Below, in pieces: positions 28,503 through 39,613 of a stretch of 64,000 nucleotides of DNA (position 1 is the stretch's first letter; the number at the start of each line of letters is the position of its first letter). The notes under the pieces were generated by a model. The model was not told the origin of the DNA and searched no databases. It saw nothing but the letters and a program-made list of their open reading frames with translations. Both the position numbers and the translations under genes were made by a program. Source of the DNA: Algoriphagus pacificus (GTDB taxonomy: Bacteria > Bacteroidota > Bacteroidia > Cytophagales > Cyclobacteriaceae). The stretch is from positions 861,432 to 925,431 of the forward strand of contig NZ_JAFKCU010000003.1 of assembly GCF_017254845.1 (NCBI RefSeq), in the 5' to 3' direction.

Positions 28503-29924
28503 TTAAGTAGATTGTATATCTATTTGATTGAAAAACTTTTTCGCTATCCCCAATTCTCTGAACAACAACCTGTTCTTCATCTTCAGGCTTCGACTTCTGC
28601 TCGCTATGCCCCTAAGAGTCTTCAATACCTCTAGGGTATGTTCCCCCTTATTGATCATAATGCATTCGGCTAAAGAGGCCCTTCCTGCATCTGTAATTTC
28701 CGCCCGTGAAGCAACTCCTGATTTATGAAGGTTCTCCAATACCTGGGTAGCCCAGATCACTGGGGTATGTGCAGCTTCACATAACCAGGATATTTCCTCC
28801 TGTATTTCCACCAATCGTTCAAAGCCAATTTCAACAGCTAAATCCCCTCTTGCTATCATAATTCCAAAATGAGGTTCCTTCATTCCTTCAAACAGCAATT
28901 CAGGGAAGTTATCTACTGCCTCCCTTGTTTCAATTTTTAAAATAACGGGAGGAATATCTCCGGAAAAAGACGAAAGTTCACGTCTCAGTTCAGTAAGATC
29001 TGAGGCTTTACGGACAAAGGAAAGACCAACTGTATCTGCATGGCTCATCACAAAAGGAATACAGGCTAAGTCAAACGGAGTCAAGGAAGGGATCGGCAGA
29101 TCCGAGTCAGGAAAATTGATCCCTTTTTCTGCTTTGATCTTAGATTTTTTGGAAGAGTCTCTAACGATTTTCAATCGAACTCCATGATCCAGCACTTCTT
29201 CAACTTTGGCCATAATCAACCCATCATCAATAAATACCCGGTCCCCTACTTTCAATGAGTTGATGAGTCCTTCTTCTCCAGGGCTGATTACAATGTCTTT
29301 TTTGGAAAAATTATCCGTGGAATCTGCCAACCAGACACTTTGCCCCTGCTTGATTGATACTTTGCCCTATTCTTTACCTTTTTTAAGTAATCCTACTCTC
29401 AGTTTCGGACCTGCCAAATCCAAATGGATTTTACATTCTATGTTTTCTCTTGCACTCTCAATTCTGATTTTCCGGATCAGCTTTTCCCAGACAATTTCAT
29501 CATCGTGGGCACAGTTGATCCTTGTTACAGCCATTCCGTTTCTTAGCAAATTTCGGATGGCATTCCTTTTCTGAAGGAAAGACGAATCCATCGTGACCAT
29601 AATGGAAGACGGCCATTCCTGATGCGTATGCCCAAATAAAATTTCACTAGTTTGTGCAATCTTTTGCGAGGCATATTCAGATGTACTTAAATCTTTATTT
29701 TTAAACTTAACTCCAAGCCTCTCCAAAGTTGATTGGACTTGGAAATGTGTATGGCTTTCACAGCTGGCTAAAGAAGAAAGACCCTTCGAATGCAAATCAT
29801 TTTGTAGTTGTTGAATATCAGTATTCCTTAAAACCAGATATTTCAGGAGGTTTTTGGCCGATACCTAAGAATCAGGGTGAATCTGAGATAACTTATCTGC
29901 ATACTTATCAGGAACATTTTCCAT
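28503..29924 (-). pseudogene. Pyruvate-kinase-like gene with two in-frame TAG codons
   Basis: One continuous frame of about 473 codons from ATG 29924, interrupted by TAG at 29865-29867 and 29367-29369. N-terminal helical part (LQNDLHSKGLSSLASCESH), barrel segments FLQKRNAIRNLLRNGMAVTRIN, LDLAGPKLRVG, GLSFVRKASDL, VILKIETREAV, IMIARGDLAVE and APVIWATQ-like TPVIWATQVLENL. The usual C-terminal allosteric domain is absent, and the helical N-terminal extension matches a divergent pyruvate-kinase branch. Both stops lie within otherwise intact frame, so the gene is either recently inactivated or read through; inactivation is far likelier. Confidence 0.75.
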
Positions 29925-29996
29925 TTTGGTTTCCAGATCAGCTAATTTTTTAGTGATTTCTATAAATTCCTGAAAAATAAATTATAAAAGAGAAGG

Positions 29997-31892
29997 TTAT
30001 GACTTTAATACCAATTTGAATGTTGTTCCCTCACCTTTTGCACTATCCACTTTAATCGCCGCTCCGATACTATCTGCAAAGTCTTTGGTCAACATCAAGC
30101 CAATTCCGCTACCTTTTTCGCCCTTGGTACCTTCTGTAGAGATTTTATTTGAAAAAATATTCTTTACCTGTAATGCATCCATTCCTATTCCATTGTCTTG
30201 AACCAGAATTGTATTCCCCTCAATGGAAATCATTACTCTACCACCTTCCTCGGTGAATTTGATGGCATTGGAAATTAAGTTTCTTAGAATTAAAGTCAAT
30301 CGATCAGGATCTGATAAAATGCTCGTCGATTCAGGTATCAAGTTTAAAAATTCAATGTTTTTTTGTTGGATTTGCAACTGGAAAGTTTTTTTGATCTCAT
30401 CCACAATTAACCTAGGAGATACTTGGAGAAAATTCTTTTGGTTTTCATCCATCTGGGTCCTGGCCCAGGTAAGTATACTGTCGAGCAAATTTGAAGCATT
30501 GGAGGTCTCTTTTGAAATTAATGAAACAATGTAAGTCATATCCCCACTTTCCAAAATTCCGGATTTCCATAAATCCAAGGTACTTTTCAGGGAAGACAAA
30601 GGGGTTTTCAAATCATGCGAAATTATTGAAAACAGTTTTTCCCTAAACCTGTTGGATTCTTCCAGTTCAAGAGACTGCTTTTTGATTATTTCATTGTTTT
30701 CTACCAGCTTTTTATTGGTCAAAGAGATTTTTCGGTTGAGTTTCCATTGTCGAAATACCAGCACCAATAAAATTAAAGCAATCAGGATTGAGGCAATCAA
30801 TAGTTTTTTTTGGTATTTGATTTTCATAACAGCCAATTCTTCCATATTTGCCAGTTTTTGAAGGTCCAGTTCCTTTTTCTCGCTTTCGTATTTTATGGAA
30901 AGTTCTTCCCTTATTTTTTCCCTGCTGTCATTATAAATAGTATCAGAATAACTATCTGTAATCGATAAATAATCAAATGCTTTTTTATAATCCCCCAGGA
31001 CGGCATACAGGGAACTTAGTTGGTCTGCTGCAATGGAAATTTGAAATGGAGAGCCAATTTCATTGGCAAGCTGAAATGCTTCTTCAGATACTTTAATTGC
31101 CTTCCTGATTTCCCCTTTGCTTCTGTGCACAGCAGAGAGCCTATTTAATGAAGATAGAATTCCTTCATTGTTTTTGTTTTTTCTACTCAGTTCCAATGCA
31201 CGAAAAATGAGTTCTGCAGATAGGTCAAAATCACCCTTTTCCTCATACAATTCAGATAATTGAATCAGAGTTTGGGTTTCCCCTCCCTCATCACCAAACT
31301 TGGTCTTGTAATCCAAGGATTTCTCCAGGTAATACATGGCCGAATCCAGCTCAACTTTCCGTTTATAGGTTGCCCAAACATCTCTGTAATAACTCCCAAT
31401 GTTATTATACAGCAAGCCTAGTGCTTTTTCATGATTCAACGCTAATGCAATTTTCAGGGAGGTTTTAAATTTTTCCACCGCATTGGGAAGATCCTTTAAT
31501 CGATAATATATGTTTCCTAGATTTAAATAGGATTCCATAATCCCTGTAGAGTCAGAAAGACTTTCCCTGATTCTTAATGCCTGATAGTGGCTATCAAGGG
31601 ATTTTTCAAAATCACTCTTAATCAAATAACAGACTCCGATCAAATTATAAGCAGAGGCTTGTAGCTTCATCAAGTCCTCGCTTCTGGAAATTTCCAGACT
31701 TTGATTGGATAACAATAAAGCTGTATCCTGATCTTCTGCATAATAGCTTTTTGCCAGATCAAGTAGCAAAGCTGATTTTAAAGAATCTTTTTCTGCCTGC
31801 TTAATATCCTGAATTAATTTCTGTCTTGGGTTTGAATTCAACTCCTGAAAAGGAAGAAAAAAGGCTAAGAAAATAAATGAGAATATTGACAC
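29997..31892 (-). CDS. TPR-containing sensor histidine kinase
   Basis: 631 residues. Signal-like N-terminus, about seven TPR units (about 30-320; for example MESYLNLGNIYYRLKDLPNAVEKF), one membrane helix (KKLLIASILIALILLVLVFRQW), coiled-coil linker, HisKA with phospho-acceptor in FSIISHDLKTPLSSLKS, and HATPase motifs NLISNAIKFTEEGG, VQDNGIGM and GEKGSGIGLML. The periplasmic TPR sensor is common in Bacteroidota. No response regulator gene lies beside it, so its partner is unknown. Confidence 0.88.
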   Translation of the reverse strand: MSIFSFIFLAFFLPFQELNSNPRQKLIQDIKQAEKDSLKSALLLDLAKSYYAEDQDTALLLSNQSLEISRSEDLMKLQASAYNLIGVCYLIKSDFEKSLDSHYQALRIRESLSDSTGIMESYLNLGNIYYRLKDLPNAVEKFKTSLKIALALNHEKALGLLYNNIGSYYRDVWATYKRKVELDSAMYYLEKSLDYKTKFGDEGGETQTLIQLSELYEEKGDFDLSAELIFRALELSRKNKNNEGILSSLNRLSAVHRSKGEIRKAIKVSEEAFQLANEIGSPFQISIAADQLSSLYAVLGDYKKAFDYLSITDSYSDTIYNDSREKIREELSIKYESEKKELDLQKLANMEELAVMKIKYQKKLLIASILIALILLVLVFRQWKLNRKISLTNKKLVENNEIIKKQSLELEESNRFREKLFSIISHDLKTPLSSLKSTLDLWKSGILESGDMTYIVSLISKETSNASNLLDSILTWARTQMDENQKNFLQVSPRLIVDEIKKTFQLQIQQKNIEFLNLIPESTSILSDPDRLTLILRNLISNAIKFTEEGGRVMISIEGNTILVQDNGIGMDALQVKNIFSNKISTEGTKGEKGSGIGLMLTKDFADSIGAAIKVDSAKGEGTTFKLVLKS

Positions 31893-32454
31893 TTAGACAA
31901 ATAGGTTAGTGAACACAAATAAAATGAATCTTTAAAGACTAACACCTACTTAACAAATACAATCTTACCACTCATAAAAAATCTCAAAGGGTCTAATTAT
32001 ATCCAGCCTTATCCAATGAACAAATTTTTACTTTAAAACAGATTACCAAACCAATAATATACATTAAAACAATCAATTCATTTTCCTCAATACCAGATAC
32101 TTACACCATTTTTAAAAGAATAAATGCGATTCTTTTTTTCAGAGCTACATTAAAAATTATTTGTGTCTCTGCATAATTGCGCGTATTGGTATATACAGGG
32201 AAGAACCAATCTAGCCTACAATCTTTCACCAAAATATCTTCTGTTGAGCTTATTGGCTGCCTGCAACTATATGGATACATATATCTAATATTCAGAAAAT
32301 CGAGTAATTTACTATAGGAATTTAAAAATCAACTATTAGCTGTAGCAGATACGAGAAATGTTTCGTCTTTGATTAAAACCTTTTGAATATTTAAAAAACT
32401 TCAATTCATTTTTTAAAAATCAATTTTCCCTTTTTCCATTTAACCAAAAATTAT
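31893..32454. other. Intergenic stretch, no gene seen
   Basis: About 560 bases holding the divergent promoters of the histidine kinase and the lipoprotein gene. No repeat, RNA or decayed gene could be supported. Confidence 0.4.
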
Positions 32455-32958
32455 ATGAAAGCCAGAATATTAATAAGCTTAATCTCCCTTACTGTTTTCT
32501 TTTCATGTCAAGAAATTGAAGAAGTCAGCCCTTATGCAAAAATGGAAGGAAGATGGGAACAGATTTTTGATGTGAATGGCCTTTATGAAGGCTACCACAT
32601 TTTTGAGTTCAAAAAAGATGGTACTTATATTGGTGAAATGTCAGCTAGAACACTCGATACAAAAGAACTTATCGGCTATAGAGGTATTGAGGAAGGGCTT
32701 TATGAGATAAACGAAAATAAGATTACTTTGACCCGAACAAAAGCATTCTCACGAGATGTCAATGATCCGTCTTTTGTAGATGACAATTCTCCCTTTCCAA
32801 CTTTTGTACCAAAAGATGCCCTTATCCCTGACAACTGGCCACAGGAGATTGCTTATTGGATAGCAGATGATTTTTCAGAATTACGATTTATCTGTCCTGA
32901 AAATTCAGCCGATTACTGTGTAGAATTTACTACTTATGTCAAAGTGACTAACCCTTGA
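32455..32958 (+). CDS. Small lipoprotein, lipocalin-like
   Basis: 167 residues. Lipobox LTVFFSCQEIE. The rest (MEGRWEQIFDVNGLYEGYHIFEF ... GLYEINENKITLTRT given in part) has the alternating-strand GRW...F..DG.Y....Y.I pattern of lipocalin-like Bacteroidota lipoproteins. No function can be assigned. Single gene between the histidine kinase and the decayed acyltransferase pair. Confidence 0.65.
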   Translation: MKARILISLISLTVFFSCQEIEEVSPYAKMEGRWEQIFDVNGLYEGYHIFEFKKDGTYIGEMSARTLDTKELIGYRGIEEGLYEINENKITLTRTKAFSRDVNDPSFVDDNSPFPTFVPKDALIPDNWPQEIAYWIADDFSELRFICPENSADYCVEFTTYVKVTNP

Positions 32959-33116
32959 CAACTATTGGTATATAAAATCCTTTCTATTGTTCATTCATAT
33001 TGAATAAAAGTAGAATCCGCTGCTATAATCAGGTAAAAGGGATTTTATCCTTTATCTATAAAAAAATTCAAATCAATCAATCCACTTAAAATGTTCAGAG
33101 GAAATTTTGCTGATCA

Positions 33117-34034
33117 TTAGTTAACCTGAATTGAATAATTCTGTTGTTTTTGGAAATCAATACTCAAGTTATCAAACAGAACATTTGCAAATTTTTCCCC
33201 TCCTTTCCTATCGAGGTGATCCAAATCTCTAAAGAGGGAATCTTGTTCCAGATAAATGCTATCCATATCAATGATTGGAAGATGGTTTGCTTTAAAAATA
33301 CTGTCTGCATTAAAACTTTCCTCATCCAGTATGTCTACATAAGTCCTGGAAAGGGAAAACCTCAATCCGACCAGTTCAATTTTATGGGATTTACAAAGTG
33401 CAATAATCCGCTTCAATGAGTCAGACATTTTACCTGAAGGATTTTCGGGCTGAAAATAATTTCTAATCCTTTCTTTCGTCTTTTGATGCTGTTCGTCTAA
33501 ACTCAATTTTTCCCATGAAGTTTTTGACCTAACTCCCCCCCATTTTGAAAAAGCAAACAGTTCCTTTTGAATGAAATTTTTAATAATCAAGCTATACCGA
33601 TCATTTAAAAAAACGCAATAATAATTCAGGTATTTATCACGGAAGTAATGCCAAAAGTTAGGGTAATCCTTCCTAACGGTATAATAGGAAGAACGGTCAA
33701 GGTTATTTTGACTTTCCCTTGTGGGAGAAAGTGTATGATCATCTACGCTGATAATAACTTTTTTTACAGGAGTGTTACGAATTAGAAAATTCAGTTTCCT
33801 TTCCATTTCAAGATAAGAATCACTTTGTCCCGAAAAATTGTGAACCAAATAGTTTTCCGTATAATCTCCCAATGCCTCCCCATGAGAATCTGCTAGTAAA
33901 TAGTTTTAATAATCAAGGTCTACTTCATCATAATCTTTTATGTAAAACCCCCTGATCATTAAAAACAACAGAAAATTCAAGGCAGTCAAAAACAACAAAA
34001 ATGTGATTAACTTTTTTAAGAATAGTCCAGTCAT
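33117..34034 (-). pseudogene. SGNH-like partner of MBOAT acyltransferase, in-frame TAA
   Basis: Two ORF parts (33117-33872 and 33906-34034) lie in one frame, separated by TAA at 33906-33908. Read through, the junction gives DYDEVDLDY, stop, NYLLADSHGEALGDYTEN. An N-terminal membrane anchor (KKLITFLLFLTALNFLLFLMI) precedes an SGNH/AlgX-like start motif LADSHGEAL. Later HLDRKGGEKFANVLFDN would carry the catalytic Asp/His. Such proteins act with MBOAT membrane acyltransferases to O-acetylate polymers. Start is four bases past the MBOAT stop, so the two were an operon. Confidence 0.7.
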
Positions 34035-34038
34035 AGGG

Positions 34039-35488
34039 TCAAAACTGAAAATAAATGAATTCGATTTCTTCAGAAGTATTTCCAAAAATGTCAATGATAA
34101 ATATCAGAAGGAAATAAAACGACCACCGCTGCCATTTTTTGGGTATTTCTTTTAATCCCTCAATTCCAAATTCCAGACGCCTTCCCTTCCATTCCACCCA
34201 TAAAAATGCCAAAATCAAAATAATCAAGGTAATTGAGCCTGGAAATAATGAAAAATTAGGAAGGGTAAATAGGGAAATAGAAAATAAGCCGGAAATATAA
34301 TCTAAGGCATGGAATATATTTTCTGACCTGAAAAATATCCAAGCAAATACCGTAAGAAAGAAAGTAAGGATCATTCTAGAGAATTCACGAAGATCTGGAA
34401 ATCCTCCATTTTCGTTCACTACATCCAAATTATTCCTGTTTTTCCCCAACAGCAACAAGGGAAAAAATAGACAGCATTCAAAAGTCCCCAAATAACAAAA
34501 GTCCAATTGGCACCATGCCACAAACCACTGAGAAAGAAAATGATACATTCCTGACTTGCTGCCTTTTCCCACATTTACTCCCTCCCAAAGGGATATACAC
34601 GTAGTCCTTAAACCAAGAAGAAAGCGAAATATGCCAGCGCCGCCAAAATTCTGCTATATCCCTTGAAAAATAAGGAAAAGCAAAATTCTTCATCAAGTTG
34701 AAACCAAAAAGGCGGGATGTTCCGATTGCTATATCAGAATAACCGGAAAAATCACCATAAATCTGAAATGTAAAAAAAACAGCCCCAAGCAAAAGAGTGC
34801 TTCCTTCGTAGGATGTGGAATTATTGAATATCTGATTTGCAAATTTTGCACAATTATCGGCGATTACGATTTTCTTAAACAAACCCCATAATATTTGACT
34901 TAAACCGTCTGCTGCCTCACTGTTGTTAAAGGTCCTTTTTGTAAGGAATTGTGGGAGTAAATTGGAAGCTCTTTCAATTGGCCCTGCAACCAATTGTGGA
35001 AAAAAGCTTATGAATGCCATAAATGCAGGCAAATCCCTTGTGGCCTTCAACTTTCCTTTATAGATATCCAGCGTATAGCTGAGTGTCTGAAAGGTATAAA
35101 AACTAATCCCCACAGGAAGAATAATATTCAGGGAATTCGCTTGAATTGGGACTCCAAATATGGAAAATACATTTACAAAATTCTCAAAGAAGAAATTGTA
35201 ATATTTGAAAAACCCAAGCGTACCGAGGTTGAAAAAAAGGCTAAAAAACAATAAGATTCTTCTTTTAAAAACATCTTTTTCCTGATCCAACAAAATCCCT
35301 ATTGTGAAATCCACCAGCGTTCTGAAGAAGATTAAAATCAAAAATTTCCAATCCTACCAGCCATAGAAAATATAGCTTGCCACCAAGAGCAAAATATTCT
35401 GCGATCTGTGGTGTTTCTTCAAAATAAACCAATAGAGTAAAAACACGATTGGTAGAAATATTGCAAAATCGAAGGAATTGAATAACAA
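34039..35488 (-). pseudogene. MBOAT O-acyltransferase (AlgI-like) with stop and two frameshifts
   Basis: Frame-by-frame reading restores a normal AlgI-type protein: [30 protein letters not shown] (35354-35356, where Trp is expected), DWKFLILIFF, GISFYTFQTLSYTLDIY, FWRRWHISLSSWFKDYVYIP, then a frameshift near 34540 into [20 protein letters not shown], and another near 34460 into [10 protein letters not shown]. The catalytic His region WHGANW is present. The likely start is TTG at 35486 where relatives have ATG. Four lesions mark it as dead unless sequencing errors explain them. It would have transferred acetyl groups across the membrane to an exopolysaccharide. Confidence 0.75.
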
Positions 35489-35952
35489 GGTGAGAGATGT
35501 TAATTTCCAGTAGGTAAGTAGATTTAGTAACTAGCTCAATCGACAAACATAATAGATTGATCCTTTTAGAAAAAAAGAGACTTCAAAAAAACCACCATTA
35601 TTTGAGATGTATTGTTTCTAGAGCAAAGCGTTCATGAAACTGTCCGAGCCAAAACCAAAAAAATCAAAACTTTAATTTCGATTCCAAATAGGTCTAAATT
35701 AAGCATTCGGCTAGTATTTAAAAAGGATCGAAAGAATTTAGAAGGCTCTATAATTAATATCACTTTCAAGTTATTCTTAAGATGAAATCGTTTTAATATT
35801 ATACTTGAACAAGTAGAATGGTTCATTATTGTGAAATTCTTTATTGAGATTTTAATTCAATTAAAACTGAATAATGAGAAATTAGCTTCAAATTCATATC
35901 CTTTTGAATCAATCAGTTTCATTCAAGCTTTCTTCTATCAGTCCATTAATCT
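35489..35952. other. Intergenic stretch before the substrate-binding protein
   Basis: About 460 AT-rich bases; the ORFs in it have no supporting features. Presumably holds divergent promoters. Confidence 0.4.
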
Positions 35953-36975
35953 ATGCACCTGTACACTTCAATTCTTATACTTTTTTTCTTTGTTTATAAT
36001 GGGTTAATCCAACTAAAAAACAAAGAGGCAGTTTCAAAGGCTGATCAAATCACCTTTATTTTGCCAGAAAGTAATAACCTTCAATGGATCAATTTTTACG
36101 TGGCAGTAGGGGCAGGATTTATTGATGATTCTATTCAATTAAAGTACCCAAAAAATAAGCGCTCCTTTGATGAGCTTTTTGATGCTGAAGGTCCTTCCAT
36201 CACGATTTTGCCAAGACCCCTTTTAATCGAATTTGCATCCGAAGGGAAGGAAATCAAAGCCATTGCCAACCTACTTGAAAATGATCCGGTAAACTTGATC
36301 GGAAATTCAACTGTGGTTCAGGATCGTCAGGTTGACAGTTCCCAAACAGTTGCCCAAATTTTAGAAAAACTTCAAGGCTTACGAATTGGAGTGGCTCCTG
36401 GGCCTGTCACCAGATTAAAGAAGCTCTTGGAATTTTACGGGTTTGATCCTGAAAATCACTTTAAAATCTCCATTACTGGTGGAAGACAACAAAATGCCGC
36501 ATTTGAAAAAAATGAAATAGATCTTTTGTATGCTCATACACCATTTTTGGAAGATGCACTCGTCAATCAAAATGGTAATCTACTAATCAACCAATCCAAT
36601 GGATCCGTTCCTGCATTAAGCGAAAGGGCAATCCATTTTTTAGCAGTAAAATCAGATCAGCTAGAGGCTAATCAGGCTCAAATTCAATCGGTAGTCTCCG
36701 GTATTTACCGAGCACAGGTATTATTAAAAAACGATCCAGAGGAAGCTTTCAGGGCTTTGATGAAATCTCCAGTAAAATATGCTTCAGAAAAAGAGCTAAG
36801 GACCATATTTGACATCTATAAAAATGCTGTCCCAAGTACTCCATTGATCAACCCTGATTTCTCAAAGGAACTGGATTTGTTGCCGGGACACAGTCCTGTT
36901 CCTTCATCCAAAGACATCAATTATGAGAATTTTATAGATAATCGATTTGCCCAATTTGCAATTGATACCCTATAA
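35953..36975 (+). CDS. Periplasmic substrate-binding protein (NMT1/SsuA-like)
   Basis: 340 residues with a signal anchor. Fold and motifs of the NitT/TauA/SsuA binding-protein family: ITFILPESNNLQWINFYVAVGAG, LQGLRIGVAPGPVTRLKKLLEF, and DLLYAHTPFLEDAL. No ABC permease or ATPase gene lies nearby. It converges on the TonB receptor with three bases between stops. Members bind small anions, sulfonates or pyrimidines; the ligand here is unknown. Confidence 0.7.
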   Translation: MHLYTSILILFFFVYNGLIQLKNKEAVSKADQITFILPESNNLQWINFYVAVGAGFIDDSIQLKYPKNKRSFDELFDAEGPSITILPRPLLIEFASEGKEIKAIANLLENDPVNLIGNSTVVQDRQVDSSQTVAQILEKLQGLRIGVAPGPVTRLKKLLEFYGFDPENHFKISITGGRQQNAAFEKNEIDLLYAHTPFLEDALVNQNGNLLINQSNGSVPALSERAIHFLAVKSDQLEANQAQIQSVVSGIYRAQVLLKNDPEEAFRALMKSPVKYASEKELRTIFDIYKNAVPSTPLINPDFSKELDLLPGHSPVPSSKDINYENFIDNRFAQFAIDTL

Positions 36976-36978
36976 CTC

Positions 36979-38964
36979 TTACCAGTTATACCCGAAATAA
37001 ATTTGAAAATCTCTTCCTATTCCAGGAACATTGATCCCAAAAGGAACATAATATTCATCTGTCATATTCTTTACTTCCATCCCTAAGTTCATAAAGTTCT
37101 TTTTGTTTGTTATTTGGGCTTCAATTTTTGCATTTAAAAGGTGATATGCCTCAGAGGGTCGGATAGCCCAAGTTTGGCGAATTGTTCCCTCGGGCAATTG
37201 ATCAAAAGCAAGAACAAATTCATGTTGAATTTCAGAATGAATTGAAATCTTTGAGTTCAAGATTTGAGAATAAACAACTTTAGCGGAACTTTTTCCTGGA
37301 GGTATTCCAAACAAAGGCGTTCCTCCCTTAAAAAATCCGGCTTCAGAAATATCCATTCCACTCATAATCTGAAATCCATGGATCAAATAAATGGAATATT
37401 GATTGTTTCTGTTCCAGATCAAATAATCCAACTGTGTCTCAAACCCCATGGATCTAGCTTTCTCTGTATTTTCATAGCTGTAATACCCAATCTCCATGGG
37501 AATTTCTGTGATTCTGTCCAATTGAAACGCTAGCCAAGAATTCCATTTAAATTGAAGACGGCCTATCCTGCCTTCAAAAATCCAATCCAATTGATAACTT
37601 TTCTCAGGAAGGATATTTTCATTGCCAAGAAAAATCCCCCTGCCTCCGAAAAACTCCCCAGAACTTTCCTGAAATGTCGGCCATCTAAAATACCTTCCTA
37701 ATGTCCAGACGGATTTAACATGATCCGAAATCTTCCAATTAAGAGAGGTAGCACCCGTTACAATACCTCTCCATTGGACTTTAGATTTCCCTAAGGAATT
37801 CAGATCTGCCCTTATTCCAAAATCCAGATTCAGTTTCGATTCAGCTCTATACTTGCCTGTCATAAAAACTCCTGTTCTGGATTGCATCCCTGCCAGACTT
37901 TTTTCTTCAAATTCTATCACATCATCCAACAGATTTTCCAGCATCCCACTTTCAAATTGTCTGATCCATAAAAAATCCGTCCCTATTTTTCCTGTCAGTT
38001 TTTTATTTATCCGGATAGGCCTTTGGTATTTATGTCCAAAAGAAAGTTGATCATATTCCCGGATTTCTTTGAAATTTAAACGACTGAAGTCCAGATGATA
38101 ACTATCCCTGAATTGGCTGGATTTCTGAAAAGTTGTCCAGATATTTTCCTGATTTTTTAAGTCTGACCCCCAAAAGACCTTGATATTTCCTTGGTAATTA
38201 ATATGATCTTTAAATGACCTTAACTCATTAGGATTATTTTGAAATCCCTGTGGCCTTTCCCAATATCCATTGGAAAAGCTTTGATTCCATTGAATTTGAA
38301 AACCCTCATTTTTTGATAAGAAGGAGGATAGAGATAAGTTGTTTTGGGAAGATGAAGAGTTTTGAGCCTCTTCTTTTTTTGCATAAGAATAATTCCCTGA
38401 AGTTTGAGTCCGGACTCTTATTTTGAACCCCTTGATAGAATCCCCTACTCCCCATCTACCTCCAAGGGTATGAGAATTGGAATTTGACCCAAAGTGGTAA
38501 TAAAGTTGATGGGATTCATCTAAAGTTGGAGGTTTCATTTGGATATCGATGACTCCTCCCATGGCTCCACTTCCATAAACGACCTTTTCCATTCCTTCTA
38601 CGAGGTCAATTTCCAAAAGCTCATCCGGATTGATATCATTTCCAAAATAGCCTTGGTTGAGAATCCCTAATTTTGTAGCTCCGTCCTTTTCTATACGTAG
38701 TCGGTTTGAAGTCATCCCTCTGTAAATAATAGGATAACTATTATCATGGATCCTAAAAATGCCCGGTAAATTCGCAAGAATATCCATTGCCCTGGGTTTA
38801 GTCCCAGAAATCTTGATAGTATCAATTTCCGTCTTTCCTAATACCAAAACTTCTTCAAGATTCAACTCATTTACTTTGGTAGGTAGTGTTTGGGCAAAAG
38901 TCTTTAAAGCAATCAACTGGACCACCTGTATATACCAAATATATTTGACTAGCTTTTTGAGCAT
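36979..38964 (-). CDS. TonB-dependent outer-membrane receptor
   Basis: 661 residues. Signal peptide ending TFAQ, TonB-box-like segment, plug (about 35-160: GTKPRAMDILANLPGIFRIHDN, EIDLVEGMEKVVYGSGAMGGVIDI) and a 22-strand-type barrel with C-terminal FQIYFGYNW. Shorter than Oar/SusC types and lacks the CarboxypepD domain, so closer to metal or cofactor receptors. Translationally adjacent to the lipoprotein upstream (start follows its stop directly). Confidence 0.85.
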   Translation of the reverse strand: MLKKLVKYIWYIQVVQLIALKTFAQTLPTKVNELNLEEVLVLGKTEIDTIKISGTKPRAMDILANLPGIFRIHDNSYPIIYRGMTSNRLRIEKDGATKLGILNQGYFGNDINPDELLEIDLVEGMEKVVYGSGAMGGVIDIQMKPPTLDESHQLYYHFGSNSNSHTLGGRWGVGDSIKGFKIRVRTQTSGNYSYAKKEEAQNSSSSQNNLSLSSFLSKNEGFQIQWNQSFSNGYWERPQGFQNNPNELRSFKDHINYQGNIKVFWGSDLKNQENIWTTFQKSSQFRDSYHLDFSRLNFKEIREYDQLSFGHKYQRPIRINKKLTGKIGTDFLWIRQFESGMLENLLDDVIEFEEKSLAGMQSRTGVFMTGKYRAESKLNLDFGIRADLNSLGKSKVQWRGIVTGATSLNWKISDHVKSVWTLGRYFRWPTFQESSGEFFGGRGIFLGNENILPEKSYQLDWIFEGRIGRLQFKWNSWLAFQLDRITEIPMEIGYYSYENTEKARSMGFETQLDYLIWNRNNQYSIYLIHGFQIMSGMDISEAGFFKGGTPLFGIPPGKSSAKVVYSQILNSKISIHSEIQHEFVLAFDQLPEGTIRQTWAIRPSEAYHLLNAKIEAQITNKKNFMNLGMEVKNMTDEYYVPFGINVPGIGRDFQIYFGYNW

Positions 38965-39600
38965 TTATTTAAGCCTTGCCCATCGGATGGTAACAGCTCC
39001 ACCTCCTTCTCTGGATACATGCTGAAACTTATACATCTTTCCTTCTCTAGTTTGAATCAAAAATACTGGTTGATCAACCTCATCCAACCGCACTACTTTA
39101 TCTCCAATTACCAAAGCAGAAAAAGCATCCTCTAAAATTTCCAATATAGGTCTACCCTGAGCATCCAGATCTACTTCAGGTTCAAAATCAAATACCCCAT
39201 CAGGCTCCAGAGCATTGATCATTTCGGCGGTTATTTCTTGAAAATTTTGAAATGCAATTGGCTCTGTTCCAATTTCAGAAAAGCTAGAAATATCAAGTGC
39301 CATTACTGAAGAAGCATTGGTCTCATCTCCGAATAAGAACACTGCTGGCCTTCCCCCTTCTGCAGTTCGGTAGGCTATTATTTTAAGATCAAATTGAAAA
39401 GATGCAGCTGTATCCAATTGAGCAATTTGCCCTGTTTCATTCGCATCAAAATCTATCCCCCCGCCAGAAGGAAAATTCTGAGGATTTGTCTGTATAACTC
39501 CCTCATAAACTTGAGTGTCTATTGGATCTAAATCATCATTTTCACAGCAAATAAAAAAAAGGGATATGAGAATTAATAGGAGAAAATAGTTGAGTTTCAT
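38965..39600 (-). CDS. Surface lipoprotein partner of TonB receptor, possibly HmuY-like
   Basis: 211 residues. Lipobox ISLFFICCEND. Middle and end (AASFQFDLKIIAYRT ... VFLIQTREGKMYKFQHVS ... VTIRWARL) are reminiscent of HmuY-like heme-binding lipoproteins, but identity is weak and the heme ligands cannot be placed. Operon with the receptor at 36979; a ModE-type palindrome sits just upstream of its start. Confidence 0.5.
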   Translation of the reverse strand: MKLNYFLLLILISLFFICCENDDLDPIDTQVYEGVIQTNPQNFPSGGGIDFDANETGQIAQLDTAASFQFDLKIIAYRTAEGGRPAVFLFGDETNASSVMALDISSFSEIGTEPIAFQNFQEITAEMINALEPDGVFDFEPEVDLDAQGRPILEILEDAFSALVIGDKVVRLDEVDQPVFLIQTREGKMYKFQHVSREGGGAVTIRWARLK

Positions 39601-39613
39601 TCTTGGAATTCAT

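Noticed and set aside
35265-35546. 93-codon minus ORF at the MBOAT 5' end
   Set aside because: Wrong frame over the MBOAT N-terminus; the true frame reads [10 protein letters not shown].
35632-35826. 64-codon minus ORF before the substrate-binding gene
   Set aside because: No motif, AT-rich noise.
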